64,000 bases of DNA from Mucilaginibacter ginsenosidivorax (GTDB lineage: Bacteria > Bacteroidota > Bacteroidia > Sphingobacteriales > Sphingobacteriaceae), in assembly GCF_007971525.1 (NCBI RefSeq), contig NZ_CP042437.1, positions 2,232,001-2,296,000 on the forward strand. The letters run 5' to 3'. Under the pieces are notes generated by a model. That model was not told where the DNA came from. It searched no databases and saw only the letters and a program-made list of their open reading frames with translations. Each line of letters begins with the position of its first letter. Positions within the stretch are counted from its first letter, which is position 1. Positions 1-8,979 of this stretch are shown here, piece by piece. The position numbers and the translations under genes were made by a program.

Positions 1-1371
1 CTCATCGGGCGGCATCTCCGGCTGGTAGCGGTTGTGATTTTGCTGCTGCTGACCATCCTTTTTGGATTTGGCCTGCCGCATTTTGTTAAGCTCGGATAGC
101 AGCGCGCGTTCATCAATCTGCAAAATATAGCTGCACTCTTTAATGAACACCGATGCCTTGATAGAATCGGGTATCTTGGCAATACTTTCTACAATCTCGC
201 GGATAACGCCCGCCTTTTTTATCGGGTCGTTCCCTGCATCTTTTAGCAGTGTATTGGCCTTAAAAAGGATAAAATCCTTTTTGTTCTCCTCGATGTATTT
301 TTTAAACGCGCTTGAGCCGTTGGCCTGTACGTACGAGTCGGGATCGTGCCCATCAAGGAAGGTAACTACTTTTACATTAAGGCCTTCCTCCAGGATCATA
401 TCCAGCCCGCGGATGGCGGCTTTTATGCCCGCGGCATCGCCATCATATAAAATAGTAATGTTCTTGGTAAACCGGCTGATGAGCTTGATCTGCTCAACGG
501 TTAAGGATGTACCGGACGATGCCACCACGTTTTCGATACCGGCCTGCACTACCGAAAGTACATCGGCATAGCCTTCAACCAGGTAGCAGTTATCTTCCTC
601 GCGGATGGCTTTTTTGGCAAAGTATAAGCCGTAAAGTACATTTGATTTATGGTAGATCTCGCTCTCGGGCGAGTTTACATACTTGGGTACGTTTTTATCT
701 TTTTTTAAGGTACGGCCCCCAAACGCTATAACCCTGCCGGTAAAATTATGTATCGGGAACATTACCCGGCCACGGTAACGATCATACAAAGTACCGTTAT
801 CCCGTTTAACAGACAGGCCGCTATCTACCAAAAATTGTTCTTTATAACCCTCCTTTAAGGCGCTACCAGTAAATGCTTCCCATTGATCGGGCGAGTAGCC
901 CAGCTCAAATTTTTTGATGATATCGTTACTGAAACCACGCTCTTTAAAATAGCTTAAGCCGATGCTTTTGCCTTCGTCCGTTTCAAGCAAACTTTCGTGA
1001 AAAAATTTGGCGGCATAGCCCGATACAATCATCAGGCTTTCGCGGCGCAGGTCTTCTTCCCGGTTTTCGGGTGCTTCAACGGTTTCCTCTACCTCGATGC
1101 CGTATTTTTTGGCCAGCCATTTTAAGGCTTCGGGATAGCTGAATTTTTCCAGCTCCATTAAAAAAGTAACTGCCGAGCCGCCTTTACCCGTAGAGAAATC
1201 TTTAAAAATGCCTTTAGCGGGCGATACCGTGAACGATGGTGTACGCTCATTGGCAAATGGCGAAAGGCCCACGTAATTGGCCCCGCGCTTTTTTAACTGC
1301 ACAAACTCCCCTATCACCTCCACAATGTCGGTGGCTTCCATAATACGGTCGATGGTGGATTTTATGATCAT
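1..1371 (-). CDS. dnaG: DNA primase DnaG (3' end outside window)
   Basis: Makes RNA primers for the replication fork. 457 residues are visible from the ATG at 1371; the window edge cuts the gene in the Gln-rich linker before the helicase-binding domain. The N-terminal domain keeps the CHC2-type frame (SPFANERTPSFTVSP, residues 37-51) but all four zinc ligands are replaced: S37, A40, D58 and T61 stand where Cys, His, Cys, Cys are expected. The TOPRIM core is intact: EGYAD at about 266-270, DGD at 310-312 and DPD at 343-345. Loss of these ligands also occurs, as far as I recall, in other Bacteroidota primases, so this is probably a functional form. A TAnnTTTG-like box (TACATTTG) lies on the minus strand at 1383-1390, suggesting its own promoter. 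Confidence 0.95.
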   Translation of the reverse strand, partial: MIIKSTIDRIMEATDIVEVIGEFVQLKKRGANYVGLSPFANERTPSFTVSPAKGIFKDFSTGKGGSAVTFLMELEKFSYPEALKWLAKKYGIEVEETVEAPENREEDLRRESLMIVSGYAAKFFHESLLETDEGKSIGLSYFKERGFSNDIIKKFELGYSPDQWEAFTGSALKEGYKEQFLVDSGLSVKRDNGTLYDRYRGRVMFPIHNFTGRVIAFGGRTLKKDKNVPKYVNSPESEIYHKSNVLYGLYFAKKAIREEDNCYLVEGYADVLSVVQAGIENVVASSGTSLTVEQIKLISRFTKNITILYDGDAAGIKAAIRGLDMILEEGLNVKVVTFLDGHDPDSYVQANGSSAFKKYIEENKKDFILFKANTLLKDAGNDPIKKAGVIREIVESIAKIPDSIKASVFIKECSYILQIDERALLSELNKMRQAKSKKDGQQQQNHNRYQPEMPPDE

Positions 1372-1476
1372 GCGCTAAAATGCAAATGTAGGCAAAGATG
1401 AGCGTTGCCCTAAATCCGCAAACGTTAAATTACACTTTTATTTGATGGCGAGGGGTTTAAAATTCAAACGACAACG

Positions 1477-1962
1477 CTAAGCAAACTTACCATCTAACAA
1501 TTTAAGCAGCGATGATTTAACACCGCTTGCTTCATATTTATAGAAAACGACAAGCAGCAGGTAAGCCAAAATTGGGGCCACAAAAGGCAACCAATAACTA
1601 AAATTATCTTTAATTGTCCTTGAAATAAATATAAAAGCCACTTCCCAGCAAAAAAGCATGCCAATCATCATGAAGATGATCATTGACGGAAAAATCTTCA
1701 AAGTTATTTTACTTCCCTGCAAATGCGGCGTAATGCCGCCTTTGGCTATGGGCACCATGGCCGCGCGGGGGCTATGTGGCGGCTTAAACCTGAATTGAAG
1801 GTTAAATACGTCACCAATAAATAATGGCTCCTTTTTGTTGTAAAACACCCAGTTTTCATAATTAAAGCGGGAGGGCATTACAGCTTTCTGCAAAATCGCT
1901 TCAACCTCGGCCGGCTGATGCGGCGTTAAAATGACAAGGTTTTCGAAGGGAAAAAAATTCAT
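1477..1962 (-). CDS. Hypothetical two-helix membrane protein
   Basis: 161 residues, family not recognised. A soluble N-terminal half of about 90 residues is followed by two hydrophobic segments (about 93-113 and 124-142) and a short Lys-rich C-terminal tail, which suggests an inner-membrane protein with a cytoplasmic N-domain. It lies between the EamA exporter gene (31 bases upstream) and dnaG on the same strand and may share a transcript with the exporter. Codon use resembles its neighbours. No function can be given. Confidence 0.7.
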   Translation of the reverse strand: MNFFPFENLVILTPHQPAEVEAILQKAVMPSRFNYENWVFYNKKEPLFIGDVFNLQFRFKPPHSPRAAMVPIAKGGITPHLQGSKITLKIFPSMIIFMMIGMLFCWEVAFIFISRTIKDNFSYWLPFVAPILAYLLLVVFYKYEASGVKSSLLKLLDGKFA

Positions 1963-1992
1963 TAGTTGAAGATAATAAATTATATCCTTAAC

Positions 1993-2853
1993 CTAAGCCA
2001 TGCTTACTTGCCTGCGCTTTAAAAATGTTACCGCAATGCCGGCCAGCACAATTACGCTACCGATAATCTCGTTCAGTTCCAGCTTTTCGTTCAATAAAAT
2101 AGCGGCCAATATGGCGGCAAAAACAGTTTGACTCAGCAAGGCGATAGATACCTTGGTCGATTCGAGGTAGCGTAAAGAATAATTGATGGTAAGCCAGCCA
2201 ACAAGCTGGCAAATTACCCCCATACCCAAAAAGCACAGCCAAACTTTTACCGGGAAATGCAAAATGCTTGTGCCCATAAAATCATTAACAACCAGCAGGA
2301 ACACGCTTGCCCCCATCATGCTGTAAAACATAAAGGTAAATACATCAATGCCGCCCATGATGTTTTTTGATGTCATGATGTACGTAGCGTAAAACAGGCT
2401 GGCCAGTACGGCAAGCAAAATACCCGCGTTAAGCTCCAGGTGTAAAATATGCTGATAACCCACCAGCACCACCATGCCTGTTATGGCCACAACGGTACCT
2501 ATCCAAAATAACTTGCCCGAACTTTTTTTGAATAGCAGGAAACTGAACAACCCAACCCAAACCGGTGCCAGGTTGGCAATTAGCGTTGATACGGTGGCGC
2601 TTATTTTTAACAATGATAAATTCCAAACGGCTACATCGGCGGCAAAAATTACGCCCGCTATGATGGCAATTACCAATTGCTTTTTTTTAACCCGGAGTTT
2701 GCTTTTAATGATGCAATAGGGCAGCAAACAAAGCCAGGCAAAAAACACCCTGTAAAAGGCGCAACCAATTGGCGATACCCCGGCAAGCTTCACAAATATT
2801 GGCGAAAACGAGATACATAAAATACCAATAACCAGGCTCACTTTAGGGTTCAT
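1993..2853 (-). CDS. EamA/DMT-family transporter
   Basis: 286 residues with about ten hydrophobic segments arranged as two five-helix repeats, the layout of drug/metabolite exporters of the EamA family. Recognisable family features include the N-terminal 'ISFSPIFVKLAG' helix, the 'SATVSTLIANLAPVWVGLFSFLLF' region at the end of the first repeat (residues about 84-107) and its counterpart 'LRYLESTKVSIALLSQTVFA' in the second. Likely an inner-membrane exporter of a metabolite or amino acid; the substrate cannot be read from the sequence. ATG at 2853. Confidence 0.85.
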   Translation of the reverse strand: MNPKVSLVIGILCISFSPIFVKLAGVSPIGCAFYRVFFAWLCLLPYCIIKSKLRVKKKQLVIAIIAGVIFAADVAVWNLSLLKISATVSTLIANLAPVWVGLFSFLLFKKSSGKLFWIGTVVAITGMVVLVGYQHILHLELNAGILLAVLASLFYATYIMTSKNIMGGIDVFTFMFYSMMGASVFLLVVNDFMGTSILHFPVKVWLCFLGMGVICQLVGWLTINYSLRYLESTKVSIALLSQTVFAAILAAILLNEKLELNEIIGSVIVLAGIAVTFLKRRQVSMA

Positions 2854-3030
2854 GATAACGTTTTAATTGAGCGGCAAACTTAAGCAAATAGCTCATCATC
2901 CGGGTGCTTTAACCATCGAATATATCATAGGGCAACTTTGCGCCCAAATTAAATACGCTAATGCATATCCTTTAATTTGTATACCTTTAGTACAACCTTT
3001 ATCATCAACCGTTGTTGCTGTTTCACTGTT

Positions 3031-3522
3031 ATGAAAAAATGCCTGCTTTCATTTTTTTGCGCTGCCTTATTGCTTTTGAGCTCCTGCGCCAAAAAATCTT
3101 GCTGCGTAGTACCGGTAACGCCCGATTTTATTATTGCTGATAAAAACGGTGTCAAATGGGAGATACAACCCGCTGCCTCCAATATACTGGGCGATACAAC
3201 AACCATAGCCGGAACCCAAACCCAGGGCGGCGAAGAAGAAACTTTTTCAATTAAACTAAGCATAGGCGGTGTTGGCTATTATCCGCTTAAAAACCACCAG
3301 GGGTATTACTTGCTCAAAAAAAACGGCGCTATTACCAAAAAGTATGCCCTTAGCCCTACCCATTTAAACTCGGTAAGCGTTATATCGGTTAACCAGGCAG
3401 ATATGATTATACAAGGTTTTTTCGACCTGAAATTCATCAAAACATATGATAGTCAGCCGGGCGCCGGGGCCGATAGTGTAAGTTTTTTAGATGGCAAATT
3501 CAAAGTTACATTACATAATTAA
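3031..3522 (+). CDS. Small lipoprotein of unknown function
   Basis: 163 residues from the ATG at 3031. The open frame continues upstream to 2977, but this ATG gives a clean lipoprotein signal: Met-Lys-Lys, a hydrophobic stretch and the lipobox LSSC, so lipidation on Cys20 is likely. The mature part is a beta-rich domain of about 140 residues with no recognised family. It stands alone, divergent from the EamA gene and 52 bases before asnS. Probably surface-exposed or periplasmic, anchored in the outer membrane. Confidence 0.75.
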   Translation: MKKCLLSFFCAALLLLSSCAKKSCCVVPVTPDFIIADKNGVKWEIQPAASNILGDTTTIAGTQTQGGEEETFSIKLSIGGVGYYPLKNHQGYYLLKKNGAITKKYALSPTHLNSVSVISVNQADMIIQGFFDLKFIKTYDSQPGAGADSVSFLDGKFKVTLHN

Positions 3523-3525
3523 TTG

Positions 3526-3533
3526 TATTTTTG
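3526..3533 (+). promoter_or_regulatory. Possible -7 element for asnS
   Basis: TATTTTTG matches the Bacteroidota -7 consensus TAnnTTTG, 41 bases before the asnS ATG. No clear TTG -33 partner is visible at the usual distance, so the call rests on the -7 box alone. Confidence 0.35.
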
Positions 3534-3574
3534 CGGCTCAAAAAAATACACAATTTTATACATAATTACACATT

Positions 3575-5011
3575 ATGAGTCAGCGCACAAAGATCAAAGC
3601 ATTGCTGCAAAGCCAGCAAACGGATATTGATGTAACAGTTAAAGGGTGGGTTCGTGCCTTCCGGTCAAATCGTTTTATTGCTTTGAATGATGGCTCAACT
3701 AATAATAACATCCAGATTGTTGTTGATTTTGAAAACACCGATGCCGCTTTGCTAAAACGTATTACAGTTGGCGCGGCACTAAGCGTATCGGGCAAACTCA
3801 TAGCGTCGTTAGGCAAAGGCCAAACGGTTGAAGTTATAGCGCAGGATATTGAAATTTTAGGCGACAGCGATCCTGAAAAATATCCTATCCAACCCAAAAA
3901 ACACAGCCTTGAATTTTTGAGGGAAAACGCTCACCTGCGTTTCCGTACCAGCACTTTTGGGTCTATATTCCGCCTGCGTAACAGCCTGGCATTCGCGGTG
4001 CACCAGTTTTTCCAGGAGCGTGGTTTTATTTACCTGCATACCCCGGTTATCACACAATCGGATGCCGAAGGCGCGGGCGAAGCTTTCCACGTAACTAATT
4101 TCGACCTGAACAATGTGCCCAAAACCGATACCGGCGAGGTAGATTACAAACAAGACTTTTTTGGCAAATCAACAAACCTTACCGTATCCGGCCAGCTGGA
4201 AGGCGAACTGGGCGCAATGGCCCTGAGCGATATTTATACCTTCGGACCAACATTCCGTGCCGAAAACTCAAACACTACCCGCCACCTGGCCGAGTTTTGG
4301 ATGATTGAGCCGGAAGTGGCCTTTAACGACCTGCATGATAACATGGACCTTGCCGAGGACATGCTGAAATACGTGATCAAATTTGCCCTGGATAAAAACC
4401 CGGATGATATTGAGTTTTTATCTCAGCGGCTGCAGGAAGAAGAAAAACAAAAACCGCAAAACGAGCGCTCTGACATGACTTTGTTAGAGAAGCTGAACTT
4501 TTGTTTAGATAACGATTTTGAACGCCTTACTTACACCGAGGCTATCGAAATATTAAAAGAATCGACACCAAATAAAAAGAAGAAATTCCAATATATTGTG
4601 GAAGGTTGGGGTACCGACCTGCAAAGTGAGCATGAACGCTACCTGGTTGAGAAACACTTTAAAAAGCCGGTGATCCTGACCGATTACCCTAAAGAGATCA
4701 AATCGTTTTACATGCGCCAAAATGACGATGGCAAAACGGTAGCCGCTATGGATATCCTTTTCCCGGGCATAGGCGAAATTGTAGGCGGTTCGCAACGTGA
4801 AGAGCGTTTGGATCTGTTAGAAAAACGCATGGACGAAATGGGCATCCCTAAAGATGAGCTTTGGTGGTACCTGGATACGCGCCGCTTTGGCTCGTGCCCG
4901 CACGCTGGTTTTGGTTTAGGCTTTGAGCGCCTGGTGCTGTTTGTTACCGGCATGGGCAACATCCGTGACGTGATCCCTTTCCCAAGATTCCCGAAGAATG
5001 CGGAATTTTAA
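3575..5011 (+). CDS. asnS: Asparaginyl-tRNA synthetase
   Basis: Charges tRNA-Asn with asparagine. 478 residues, normal for the bacterial enzyme. The N-terminal OB-fold anticodon-binding domain covers about residues 1-110 ([20 protein letters not shown]). The class II catalytic domain follows, with motif 2 around [21 protein letters not shown] and motif 3 near the C-terminus ([15 protein letters not shown]). Asn- rather than Asp-type because motif 2 reads [13 protein letters not shown] and there is no bacterial AspRS insertion domain. Monocistronic context; the downstream gap is filled by a GC-rich repeat. Confidence 0.97.
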   Translation: MSQRTKIKALLQSQQTDIDVTVKGWVRAFRSNRFIALNDGSTNNNIQIVVDFENTDAALLKRITVGAALSVSGKLIASLGKGQTVEVIAQDIEILGDSDPEKYPIQPKKHSLEFLRENAHLRFRTSTFGSIFRLRNSLAFAVHQFFQERGFIYLHTPVITQSDAEGAGEAFHVTNFDLNNVPKTDTGEVDYKQDFFGKSTNLTVSGQLEGELGAMALSDIYTFGPTFRAENSNTTRHLAEFWMIEPEVAFNDLHDNMDLAEDMLKYVIKFALDKNPDDIEFLSQRLQEEEKQKPQNERSDMTLLEKLNFCLDNDFERLTYTEAIEILKESTPNKKKKFQYIVEGWGTDLQSEHERYLVEKHFKKPVILTDYPKEIKSFYMRQNDDGKTVAAMDILFPGIGEIVGGSQREERLDLLEKRMDEMGIPKDELWWYLDTRRFGSCPHAGFGLGFERLVLFVTGMGNIRDVIPFPRFPKNAEF

Positions 5012-5090
5012 CAGCCCCTCCCAACCCTCCCCGGCAGGGAGGGCTTTTAAAATAAAAGTCTCCCCTGCCGGGGGAGATTTAGAGGGGGCT
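5012..5090. repeat. GC-rich inverted repeat (CCCCTCC...GGGGGCT type)
   Basis: Imperfect palindromic element: CCCCTCCCAACCCTCCCC and related C-rich blocks on the left, a short AT spacer, then CTCCCCTGCCGGGGGAGATT and AGAGGGGGCT on the right. Close variants occur at 5538-5578, 38866-38892, 39001-39024 and 48128-48202. It fills the whole gap between asnS and the SRPBCC gene and ends 5 bases before the chosen ATG. Confidence 0.8.
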
Positions 5091-5095
5091 TGACC

Positions 5096-5581
5096 ATGCC
5101 CATTATCGAATTAGCCACCCACATTAATGCCCCCGTTGCCCGGTGTTTCGACCTGGCCAGGAGCATTGATATGCATGTAGATTCGATGCAGCAAAGCGGC
5201 GAGACTGCTGTGGCCGGCCGAACCAGCGGACTGATTGAGCTGGGCGAAACCGTTACCTGGAGGGCAAAGCATTTCGGCATATGGCAAACCTTAACCTCCG
5301 GGGTTACCGAAATGGAATATCCCAATTACTTCACCGACGAAATGGTTGAGGGCGTATTTAAAGCCTTCCGTCACGAACATTATTTTTATCCCATCAATAA
5401 CCAAACCCTGATGAAGGATATTTTTATGTTTGATGCCCCCTTGGGATTTTTAGGAATTATAGCTAACTTCCTGTTTTTGGAACGTTATATGACCCGGTTA
5501 TTGGAACAACGCAACCGGGAAATTAAAAAAGCGGCTGAAGCCCCCCGTCCCCCTGAAGGGGGAGTTGGAAGGTGGCGTTAA
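5096..5581 (+). CDS. SRPBCC-family protein (START-like fold)
   Basis: 161 residues. The start Pro-Ile-Ile-Glu-Leu-Ala followed by INAPVARCFDLARSIDMHVDS is typical of the SRPBCC / polyketide-cyclase fold group, in which a hydrophobic cavity binds a small lipophilic ligand; the real ligand is unknown. ATG at 5096 was chosen over a TTG at 5090 that lies in the upstream repeat. The C-terminal dozen residues (PRPPEGGVGRWR) are encoded by a copy of the GC-rich repeat at 5538-5578, so the natural C-terminus has probably been replaced or extended. It precedes the hydrolase gene by 33 bases, so co-transcription is possible. Confidence 0.8.
   Translation: MPIIELATHINAPVARCFDLARSIDMHVDSMQQSGETAVAGRTSGLIELGETVTWRAKHFGIWQTLTSGVTEMEYPNYFTDEMVEGVFKAFRHEHYFYPINNQTLMKDIFMFDAPLGFLGIIANFLFLERYMTRLLEQRNREIKKAAEAPRPPEGGVGRWR
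5538..5578. repeat. GC-rich repeat copy overlapping a gene end
   Basis: A partial copy of the element at 5012-5090 (CCCCCCGTCCCCCTGAAGGG and following bases). It lies inside the reading frame of the SRPBCC protein and supplies its last residues and nearly its stop codon. Confidence 0.7.
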
Positions 5582-5614
5582 GCTTCCAAAAAAGCCTGTT
5601 AATCTTGTAAAATC

Positions 5615-6151
5615 ATGTTTAAATCAACTATCCTCATCATCCCGGGGCTGGGTAATTCGGGGCCGCAGCATTGGCAATCACTTTGGGAAAAGCAATTTGG
5701 TTTTACCCGTGTGGAACAGCAAGACTGGGAAACACCCGTTTGTACCGACTGGATAACTTCCCTGCAGACTTATGTAGACAAATATGACGCTAAAGATTTG
5801 ATATTGGTAGGCCATAGCCTGGCCTGCGCCACCATTGCCTACTGGGCAAAGGAATATAACGTAGCCATTAAAGCCGCCCTGCTGGTTGCCCCAAGCGATA
5901 CCGAAGCCGAAAGCTACCCAACCGGAACAACCGGCTTTGCACCCGTGCCGCTCATAAACCTGCCGTTTAAAAGTACCACGGTAATGAGCACCAACGATTT
6001 TTATGTAACACCCCAACGCGCCCAACTATTTGCTACTGCCTGGGGCAGCAAGCTGGTGAACATAGGTGATGCTGGCCATATTAACGCCTCATCGGGCTTA
6101 GGAGAATGGGCAGCAGGCCTGGAACTTTTGCGGGGACTTGACGAATTATAG
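5615..6151 (+). CDS. RBBP9/YdeN-family alpha/beta hydrolase
   Basis: 178 residues, the usual size of this small serine hydrolase family. It begins with IIPGLGNSGPQHWQSLWE, the family signature around the oxyanion region, has the nucleophile elbow GHSLA with Ser68, and a C-terminal GDAGHINASSG with the catalytic His. A TNDFYVTP stretch likely carries the acid. No signal peptide, so cytoplasmic. The physiological substrate of the family is not known. A hairpin terminator at 6225-6264 follows. Confidence 0.88.
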   Translation: MFKSTILIIPGLGNSGPQHWQSLWEKQFGFTRVEQQDWETPVCTDWITSLQTYVDKYDAKDLILVGHSLACATIAYWAKEYNVAIKAALLVAPSDTEAESYPTGTTGFAPVPLINLPFKSTTVMSTNDFYVTPQRAQLFATAWGSKLVNIGDAGHINASSGLGEWAAGLELLRGLDEL

Positions 6152-6224
6152 GCGAAAGGTAAAAGGTGAAAGACCAAAGGCAAGCCGTATATTTAAATCT
6201 AATTCAGCTTAGTTAACCCTTTAT

Positions 6225-6264
6225 AAAAAAAGGCAGAAAGCTCATTACTTACCTGCCTTTTTTT
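6225..6264. terminator. Bidirectional hairpin terminator
   Basis: AAAAAAAGGCAG, a short loop region, then CTGCCTTTTTTT. It sits between the convergent hydrolase gene (ends 6151) and lepB (ends 6290) and has an A-tract and T-tract on both sides, so it can end both transcripts. Confidence 0.8.
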
Positions 6265-6289
6265 GACTTTTGAATTTTGACTTTATTAC

Positions 6290-7759
6290 CTACCTAATAA
6301 CATTAAACAACCTGCTCCACCTGATTTTGTGCAGGAAGCCGGCCTGGTCATCAATACTCATCCAGATAAACAGGGCCTTGCCCACAATATGATCTTCGGG
6401 AACAAAACCCCAGAAACGTGAATCTTCAGAGTTATGGCGGTTATCGCCCATCATGAAGTAGTAGTTCATTTTAAAGGTGTAGCTGTCGGCTTTTTTACCG
6501 TTAATCAGGATATCCTTGCCAACTACTTCAACTTTGTTGCCTTCGTAAATTTCGATAGCGCGGCCGTATACCGGGAATGTCAGGCTATCCAGCTTCACTG
6601 TCCAGCCTTTTTTAGGCACGATGATAGGCCCGTAGTTGTCCTGGTTCCAGGTAAAACGGGGGAAGTTTGGGGTAATTTTATAATTAGGGTATTTCGACGG
6701 GAAGACAGTGTATCCGTCAGAAGCACCGGGCTTAGCCAAATCGGGGGTAACTGATTTTATATTCGCGTACCCTTTTAAAGCATTGGCCGACGCTACAGTA
6801 GTGTTTGTTACAAACTCATTAGCCCTATCGGTTGTGGCAATATCGGCCAGGTGCAGGTCGCTTATCAGGTCGGGGTTAATTGGCGTCCCGTCGTATTGTA
6901 CGCGATAAGTAATTTCGCCATTTACAGGAGTTGTTTTGGCTTTGCCGTTAATAAACACCTGGGCGTTCACCACGCTCAGCGTATCGCCGGGTGTACCCTG
7001 GCAGCGCTTTATAAAATTCTCGCGTTTATCAACCGGGCGGCTTAAAGGGGCATCGGCATCCATCGGGTAATTAAATACCACTACATCGCCTTTTTTAATG
7101 TCGCTTAAACCGGGCAGGCGGTAATAAGGCAGCTCGATGCCATCCCAGTAAGCCTTGGTATTAATAAGGGGCATGGTATGGTGCGCAAACGGAAAGGCTA
7201 TAGGTGTCATGGGTAATCGTGCGCCGTAGTTTACCTTACTTACAAACAGGTAATCGCCAATAAGCAGCGAGCTTTCCATAGATGCGCTCGGGATCACGTA
7301 AGCTTCGATAAACAGTGTGCGGATCAGGGTAGCAGCTATCACCGCGAAAATGATGGCATCAGCCCACTCGCGTGTAACCGTTTTCTTAAGTGCTTTTTTA
7401 TATTTTTCCCTGAACTCCAGGTTGGCCGATGGGCCAACATACTTAGTATCTTTATCAAAACCCCATTTTGGCAAAAATATAAAGGGAAGCGCAACGCCAC
7501 CAATATGTTCGCCTAATGAAAATTTACCGTACGACTTTAAAAAATCGACCATCAGGCCAATAAACACCAGGATATTTAATCCCGGCAGTAACATGAGCGC
7601 CAGCCACCATAACGGCCTGCCACTCAGCTTTATCATAATGTAAATATTATAAAGGGGTATTACACCCTCCCACCCCGGTCTGCCGGCTTTTTCAAATAAT
7701 TTATATAAACCAATAAAAGGCAGAACCACAAATAACAAAAACGCAATTATAATATTCAC
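6290..7759 (-). CDS. lepB: Signal peptidase I with membrane N-extension (paralogue 1)
   Basis: Cleaves signal peptides from exported proteins at the periplasmic face of the inner membrane. 489 residues from a GTG at 7759. The first 100 residues carry extra hydrophobic helices of the kind found in DUF5684 proteins (KAGRPGWEGVIPLYN). The peptidase follows: membrane anchor at about 131-150, catalytic Ser160 in PSASM, catalytic Lys251 in FIKRCQGTPGD and the C-terminal [19 protein letters not shown] box. Long loops between motifs are usual in Bacteroidota. Tandem with paralogue 2, 23 bases away. A third copy lies at 17269-18726. Confidence 0.93.
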   Translation of the reverse strand: MNIIIAFLLFVVLPFIGLYKLFEKAGRPGWEGVIPLYNIYIMIKLSGRPLWWLALMLLPGLNILVFIGLMVDFLKSYGKFSLGEHIGGVALPFIFLPKWGFDKDTKYVGPSANLEFREKYKKALKKTVTREWADAIIFAVIAATLIRTLFIEAYVIPSASMESSLLIGDYLFVSKVNYGARLPMTPIAFPFAHHTMPLINTKAYWDGIELPYYRLPGLSDIKKGDVVVFNYPMDADAPLSRPVDKRENFIKRCQGTPGDTLSVVNAQVFINGKAKTTPVNGEITYRVQYDGTPINPDLISDLHLADIATTDRANEFVTNTTVASANALKGYANIKSVTPDLAKPGASDGYTVFPSKYPNYKITPNFPRFTWNQDNYGPIIVPKKGWTVKLDSLTFPVYGRAIEIYEGNKVEVVGKDILINGKKADSYTFKMNYYFMMGDNRHNSEDSRFWGFVPEDHIVGKALFIWMSIDDQAGFLHKIRWSRLFNVIR

Positions 7760-7782
7760 TATATATTTTCTTTAAGTAACAG

Positions 7783-8919
7783 CTATTTTATACCCCTGAA
7801 CAACCTGCTCCACCTTATTTTATTTGCAAACGATGCCGTACTATCAACACTCATCCAGGTAAACAAGGCCTTGCCAACTACGTGATCTTCGGGCAAAAAG
7901 CCCCAATAGCGCGAATCGGTGGAGTTATGGCGGTTATCGCCCATCATCCAGTAGTAGTTCATTTTAAAGGTGTAAGTATCGGCTTTTTTTCCGTTTATAA
8001 AAACATCCCTGCCAACAACTTTTACAGTATTGTGCTCGTAAATAGCTATAGCCCGCCCATATATTGGGAAGGTAAGGCTATCCAGCTTAACTGTCCAGCC
8101 TTTTTTGGGAATAATTACAGGGCCAAAGTTATCTACGTTCCAGTTGTAGTGTGGCATGGCGCCCAGCTGATAGTCTGGATGCGATAGCGGATATACCGGG
8201 TTTGCGTCGTCGACCAGGCCTTTAATAGCGATATTGGGCGTCACCGATTTTACATTGGAATAAGTTTTTAACTGCCTCACCGATTCAACTGTAGCATTGG
8301 CTGTAAAAGTAGTGTTGTCAACAGCGCCAAAACTTTCCAGGTGCAATTCGTTAACTACATCAGGGTTTATTCCGCTGCCATCTGTTTTTATAACATAGGC
8401 CATTTTACCAGCTTCAACAGGCGGCCTGGGTTTACTGTTAACATACACCAACGCGTTAACCAAACTCAGTGTATCGCCCGGGGTACCCTGGCATCGTTTA
8501 ATGATATTCTCGCGGCGGTCAACCGGCCGGTACAATGGCGAATCTGCTTCCGTGGGCAGGTTAAACACCACAATATCGCCCTTTTTTATGTCGCTTAAAC
8601 CTGGCAGGCGATAATAAGGCAATTGCACATCCAGGTACGATTTGGTTTCGGTAAACGGTATGGTGTGCGCAGTAAACGGCACAGCCAATGGCGTTATAGG
8701 CATCCGTGCGCCATAGTTAACCTTACTTACAAACAAATAATCGCCAACAAGCAGCGAGCCCTCCATCGATCCGCTGGGGATAACATAGGCTTCAATAAAA
8801 AGTGTACGGATAAGGGTAGCGGCTATCACTGCAAACAAAATGGCATCGGCCCATTCGCGCACGGCCCCTTTTTTCTTTTTCGGCGTGGTTTTATCTTTTT
8901 TCCAGAATTTCCAGTTCAT
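7783..8919 (-). CDS. lepB: Signal peptidase I, short form (paralogue 2)
   Basis: 378 residues from the ATG at 8919. The open frame reaches 8979, but the upstream part has no support and this ATG starts a Lys/Trp-rich cytoplasmic tail of about 20 residues before the single membrane anchor (REWADAILFAVIAATLIRTL). Catalytic Ser51 in PSGSM, Lys in NIIKRCQGTPGD, and the [17 protein letters not shown] box are present. It lacks the extra membrane domain of the other two copies and is probably the standard housekeeping peptidase. Followed directly by paralogue 1 on the same strand. Confidence 0.93.
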   Translation of the reverse strand: MNWKFWKKDKTTPKKKKGAVREWADAILFAVIAATLIRTLFIEAYVIPSGSMEGSLLVGDYLFVSKVNYGARMPITPLAVPFTAHTIPFTETKSYLDVQLPYYRLPGLSDIKKGDIVVFNLPTEADSPLYRPVDRRENIIKRCQGTPGDTLSLVNALVYVNSKPRPPVEAGKMAYVIKTDGSGINPDVVNELHLESFGAVDNTTFTANATVESVRQLKTYSNVKSVTPNIAIKGLVDDANPVYPLSHPDYQLGAMPHYNWNVDNFGPVIIPKKGWTVKLDSLTFPIYGRAIAIYEHNTVKVVGRDVFINGKKADTYTFKMNYYWMMGDNRHNSTDSRYWGFLPEDHVVGKALFTWMSVDSTASFANKIRWSRLFRGIK

Positions 8920-8979
8920 TTTTAATCGGATGTGCAAATATGCAGATTTCAGATGTGCAGATGATTGTGTCAGATGCAT

